Positions 6,343-8,451 of a DNA stretch of 8,451 nucleotides are shown one piece after another. Numbering within the stretch: the stretch's first letter is position 1; each line of letters opens with the position of its first letter. The DNA is taken from NCBI GenBank assembly GCA_958405585.1, contig CATYEP010000077.1, positions 1-8,451 of the forward strand. The letters run 5' to 3'. This stretch comes from an uncultured Eubacteriales bacterium. GTDB lineage: Bacteria; Bacillota; Clostridia; Christensenellales; Borkfalkiaceae. The translations under genes were made by a program, and so were the position numbers. The notes under the pieces are model-generated. The model ran no database searches. It was not told the DNA's origin and was given only the letters and a program-made list of their open reading frames with translations.

Positions 6343-7686
6343 ATGGATCTATTTGACCTCAATCACAATGAATATGATGCGAAGCCTTTGGCAGATAAGA
6401 TGCGGCCGAACAATCTGGATGAATTTATCGGGCAAAAGCATATCGTGGCGGAAGGCAGTTTATTACGCCGTGCGATACGGCTGGACAGGTTGGGGAGCTG
6501 CATATTCTGGGGGCCGCCCGGATGCGGCAAGACGACGCTGGCAAACATAATAGCGGCGACGACGCACGGAAATTTTGTGAAATTGAACGCGGTACAGAGC
6601 GGGGTTGCGGATGTCAAGAAGGCCGTGGAAGATGCGCGCAACAGCCTGAAACTTTACGGAAAAAAGACGTATCTTCTTTTGGACGAATGTCATCGGTTCA
6701 ACAAGACGCAATCGGATTCTTTGCTGCCGGCGATCGAGCAGGGAACGATCATTTTTATCGGCTCGACGACGGAAAATCCCTATGCGTCCATGACGCCTGC
6801 AATCGTATCGCGGTGTCGGGTGTTTGAATTCCGTCGGCTTACGGAAGAGGATATCCAAGGAGCTTTGAAAGGTGCGCTGACTTCGCGGAAAGGGTTGGCT
6901 GCGTATAAGGCGGAAGTGGATGAAGAGGCGATCGGGCATATTGCACGGATGAGCGCGGGAGATTTGCGGACTGCGTACAATGCGCTGGAGCTTGCGGTGC
7001 TTACAACGCCGCCGGGCGCAGACGGACGCATCCATGTTACGCTTTCGGATGCAGAACAGTCGATTCAGCGGAAATCTCTCGCGTTCAATGAAGACACGTA
7101 TTACGATATACTATCGGCGTTTTGCAAGAGCCTGCGAGGCAGTGATTCGAATGCGGCTCTGTATTATGCCTTTCGTCTGATAGAAGGCGGCTGCGATCCG
7201 ATGAATATTTTGCGGAGGCTTGTGGTGCATTCCAGCGAAGATGTCGGAATGGCAGATCCGAACGCCCTGGTCGTGGCAACGTCGGCGATGTATGCGTTTG
7301 AAAAACTGGGTGCGCCGGAGGGACTGATCCCTTTGAGCAATGCGATCATCTATGTCTGCGAAGCGGAAAAATCCAATTCGGTCATTTTGGCGATGGATGG
7401 GGCACGCCGCGCGGCGCGGGAAGTGCGCGATGATAATATCCCGCCTTACCTGAAAGATAATTCTTACGGGGACAGGGCGGCAAAAGCGGCGAGCGGAAAC
7501 TATAAATATCCGCACAGTTACGGCGGTTGGGTCGAGCAGCAATATCTGCCGGATTCTCTCAAAGACGAGAAGTTTTATCGCCCGCAGGGAAAGGGGTATG
7601 AAAAGACGGTTGCGCAAGTCCGCAGTCGCAAAGGGATGCCTACGGACGAGCCGTCGGAACCTTCGCAGGAGCATCCGCATTTTTGA
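6343..7686 (+). CDS. rarA: Replication-associated recombination protein A (AAA+ ATPase RarA/MgsA)
   Basis: RarA is a AAA+ ATPase related to clamp loaders and the RuvB/WRNIP1 group; it acts at stalled replication forks and in recombination. The 447-residue protein starts with KPLADKMRPNNLDEFIGQ, typical of the family. Walker A GPPGCGKTT is at residues 57-65, and Walker B LLLDECHRFNK has its acidic pair at Asp114-Glu115. Sensor 1 is in GSTTENP, an arginine finger region is in VSRCRVF, and sensor 2 is in SAGDLRTAYN. The C-terminal half has the tetramerisation region (SSEDVGMADP) and ends in KYPHSYGGWVEQQYLPD, as in other family members. The full length is normal. GGAG at 6331-6334 is eight bases before ATG 6343, one base after the patatin stop. 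A strong terminator follows at 7764. Confidence 0.96.
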   Translation: MDLFDLNHNEYDAKPLADKMRPNNLDEFIGQKHIVAEGSLLRRAIRLDRLGSCIFWGPPGCGKTTLANIIAATTHGNFVKLNAVQSGVADVKKAVEDARNSLKLYGKKTYLLLDECHRFNKTQSDSLLPAIEQGTIIFIGSTTENPYASMTPAIVSRCRVFEFRRLTEEDIQGALKGALTSRKGLAAYKAEVDEEAIGHIARMSAGDLRTAYNALELAVLTTPPGADGRIHVTLSDAEQSIQRKSLAFNEDTYYDILSAFCKSLRGSDSNAALYYAFRLIEGGCDPMNILRRLVVHSSEDVGMADPNALVVATSAMYAFEKLGAPEGLIPLSNAIIYVCEAEKSNSVILAMDGARRAAREVRDDNIPPYLKDNSYGDRAAKAASGNYKYPHSYGGWVEQQYLPDSLKDEKFYRPQGKGYEKTVAQVRSRKGMPTDEPSEPSQEHPHF

Positions 7687-7763
7687 TTTCTGCTGTCGGC
7701 TTTTATGTCCGTTCATTGGGCGGTGCCTCCATGGCGGAAAAGTATTGTTTGAGTTTATAGAAG

Positions 7764-7805
7764 AATGACCGAGGACGCAAAGAATTTGCGTCCTCGGTCA
7801 TTTTT
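7764..7805 (+). terminator. Strong intrinsic terminator after rarA
   Basis: A perfect 18-bp stem (7764-7781 with 7785-7802, loop GAA) contains the core GACCGAGGACGC and its complement, and runs into a T tail at 7801-7805. It lies 77 nt after the rarA stop. The other strand has only a T-poor sequence after the stem (ATTCTTCTAT), so it is mainly a plus-strand terminator, though partial action on the converging gene is possible. Confidence 0.93.
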
Positions 7806-7910
7806 ATAAAGATTTTAGTATGAAAAAAAGTTTCCAGCCTGAACGGTGCACTGGAATCGCGAAAAATAGATCAAAAAACAATGTTTTCCGATTTTTGGTC
7901 GGTATGCAGA

Positions 7911-7944
7911 CAGGCAGTCCCGTTTCGGGACTGCCTGCATTTTT
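7911..7944 (+). terminator. Second strong plus-strand intrinsic terminator
   Basis: A perfect 12-bp GC-rich stem, CAGGCAGTCCCG (7911-7922) with CGGGACTGCCTG (7926-7937) and loop TTT, is followed after CA by five T (7940-7944). The minus strand has no T run after the stem, so orientation is plus. No gene lies between it and the rarA terminator, so it is either a backup or the end of a separate short transcript. Confidence 0.88.
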
Positions 7945-8081
7945 GAAAAGTAAGGAGAGCTGCAAGCAACAGAAGAAACAATGTCGGTTTTGAAAAAAGG
8001 AATGAGCCGATAAGACATTCTTGTTGCGGAGTTTTGCGGGAAAGAGGCAGATAATTTTTAAAATTAGTTATGAGAAAGAGA

Positions 8082-8435
8082 TCAGCCTTCAGGGACGATG
8101 GGGGGCTCGGTCGGGGGTACGGGCTGTTGACCGCAATCAGTGCAGACATCTTCGGCGGTAGCGCCGTTGCAGCTGACATAAGCGTCTCCGAATTCGGCCG
8201 TAGCGCCGAATTCGACAGGTACTGCGATGCATACATTCTGGCTGATGGTGAATGCGCAAATTCCGTTCTTTATGCCATCGCATACTGCGATACCCGGTGT
8301 GACGGTGGCGTTGCCGCAGCATTTCGTGAACGTTGCACCCGTTTTGGCATAAGGCATTACTTTGACGGGTACGCAAACGGAAGACATTTGGTAAGCAACG
8401 GTAGGGCAAGTCTGTTCTTCAGTCTGATTGATCAT
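8082..8435 (-). CDS. Cysteine-rich small protein, possible spore-surface component
   Basis: I do not recognise this 117-residue protein with certainty. It has ten cysteines (10, 21, 39, 40, 52, 60, 69, 89, 98, 101), few charged residues, many T, V, A and G residues suggesting beta structure, and a proline-rich tail (QPVPPTEPPIVPEG). There is no signal peptide or membrane segment. Two segments look duplicated: SSVCVPV...GAT...KCCGNAT (18-44) and SQNVCIAVPVEFGAT...SCNGAT (65-93). Many cysteines without export are typical of proteins cross-linked into the spore coat or spore appendages inside the mother cell; this role is inference. ATG 8435 has AGGA about 13 bases upstream at the window edge, rather far, so the binding site may extend outside. 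It converges on rarA across a gene-free interval and is probably a single-gene unit. It might instead be a metal-binding or redox protein. Confidence 0.75.
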   Translation of the reverse strand: MINQTEEQTCPTVAYQMSSVCVPVKVMPYAKTGATFTKCCGNATVTPGIAVCDGIKNGICAFTISQNVCIAVPVEFGATAEFGDAYVSCNGATAEDVCTDCGQQPVPPTEPPIVPEG

Positions 8436-8451
8436 TGGAATATTTGTTCCT

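Larger units (their letters stand above)
7687..8081. other. Gene-free interval with two terminators
   Basis: About 395 bp between rarA and the converging cysteine-rich gene hold no open reading frame with a ribosome binding site. The region contains two strong plus-strand hairpin terminators, described separately. Between them are a 6-bp stem TTCCAG (7832-7837) / CTGGAA (7851-7856) and a 4-bp stem CCGA (7888-7891) / TCGG (7899-7902). Beyond them are an AATGTC (7980-7985) / GACATT (8014-8019) inverted repeat, a tandem TTGCGG (8024 and 8034) and an AT-only palindrome at 8052-8066. No convincing promoter was seen on either strand. Confidence 0.8.

Noticed and set aside
7820..7993. A 57-codon plus-strand reading frame starting ATG-AAA-AAA
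   Set aside because: It has no ribosome binding site, runs straight through the 12-bp terminator hairpin at 7911-7937, and its product has no recognisable features.
8052..8066. AT-only palindrome TAATTTT/AAAATTA after the cysteine-rich gene
   Set aside because: The arms are seven A/T pairs with a one-base centre and no GC stem. It is too weak for a terminator and common by chance in AT-rich spacers.
7871..8236. Minus-strand 121-codon open frame overlapping the cysteine-rich gene in another frame
   Set aside because: It starts inside the cysteine-rich gene, crosses the terminator hairpin, and its product is low-complexity with no family resemblance.

Overview
The window reads as ordinary chromosomal DNA of a low-to-mid GC, probably endospore-forming Bacillota (class Clostridia, by inference). 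The reasons are strong AGGAGG-type ribosome binding sites, tightly overlapping genes, a YlbJ sporulation membrane protein, and an rsmD-coaD-ylbJ-ylbK neighbourhood like that of Bacillus subtilis. No mobile element, CRISPR array, tRNA or rRNA was seen.

Positions 1-4405 (+ strand) hold one compact run of housekeeping genes, probably a single operon. It contains the C-terminal end of an alanine racemase (cut by the window edge), 5-formyltetrahydrofolate cyclo-ligase, an unrecognised five-segment membrane protein, RsmD (16S rRNA methyltransferase), CoaD (coenzyme A synthesis), a type I-alpha DAHP synthase (entry to the shikimate pathway) and prephenate dehydratase with an ACT domain (branch to phenylalanine). 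Four of the six junctions are overlaps and the others are gaps of 29 and 12 nt, so translational coupling is likely.

Positions 4406-5467 hold ylbJ on the minus strand, convergent with pheA across a 96-bp gap that contains a weak hairpin usable as a terminator in both directions. Only 31 bp separate the ylbJ start from a divergent patatin-like phospholipase gene (5499-6341, YlbK type). That gene is followed after 1 nt by rarA (6343-7686), a AAA+ ATPase acting at stalled replication forks.

Positions 7687-8081 are gene-free but carry two strong plus-strand intrinsic terminators about 105 nt apart. The window ends with a minus-strand gene (8082-8435) for a 117-residue protein with ten cysteines, no signal peptide and an apparent internal duplication. 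It is unidentified and is a candidate structural protein of the spore surface.

I found no clearly new multi-gene system. The best leads are the cysteine-rich protein, the rearranged ylb cluster with its SigE-like promoter candidate, the interval between the two terminators, and a TRF-to-THF change in the prephenate dehydratase active-site motif.
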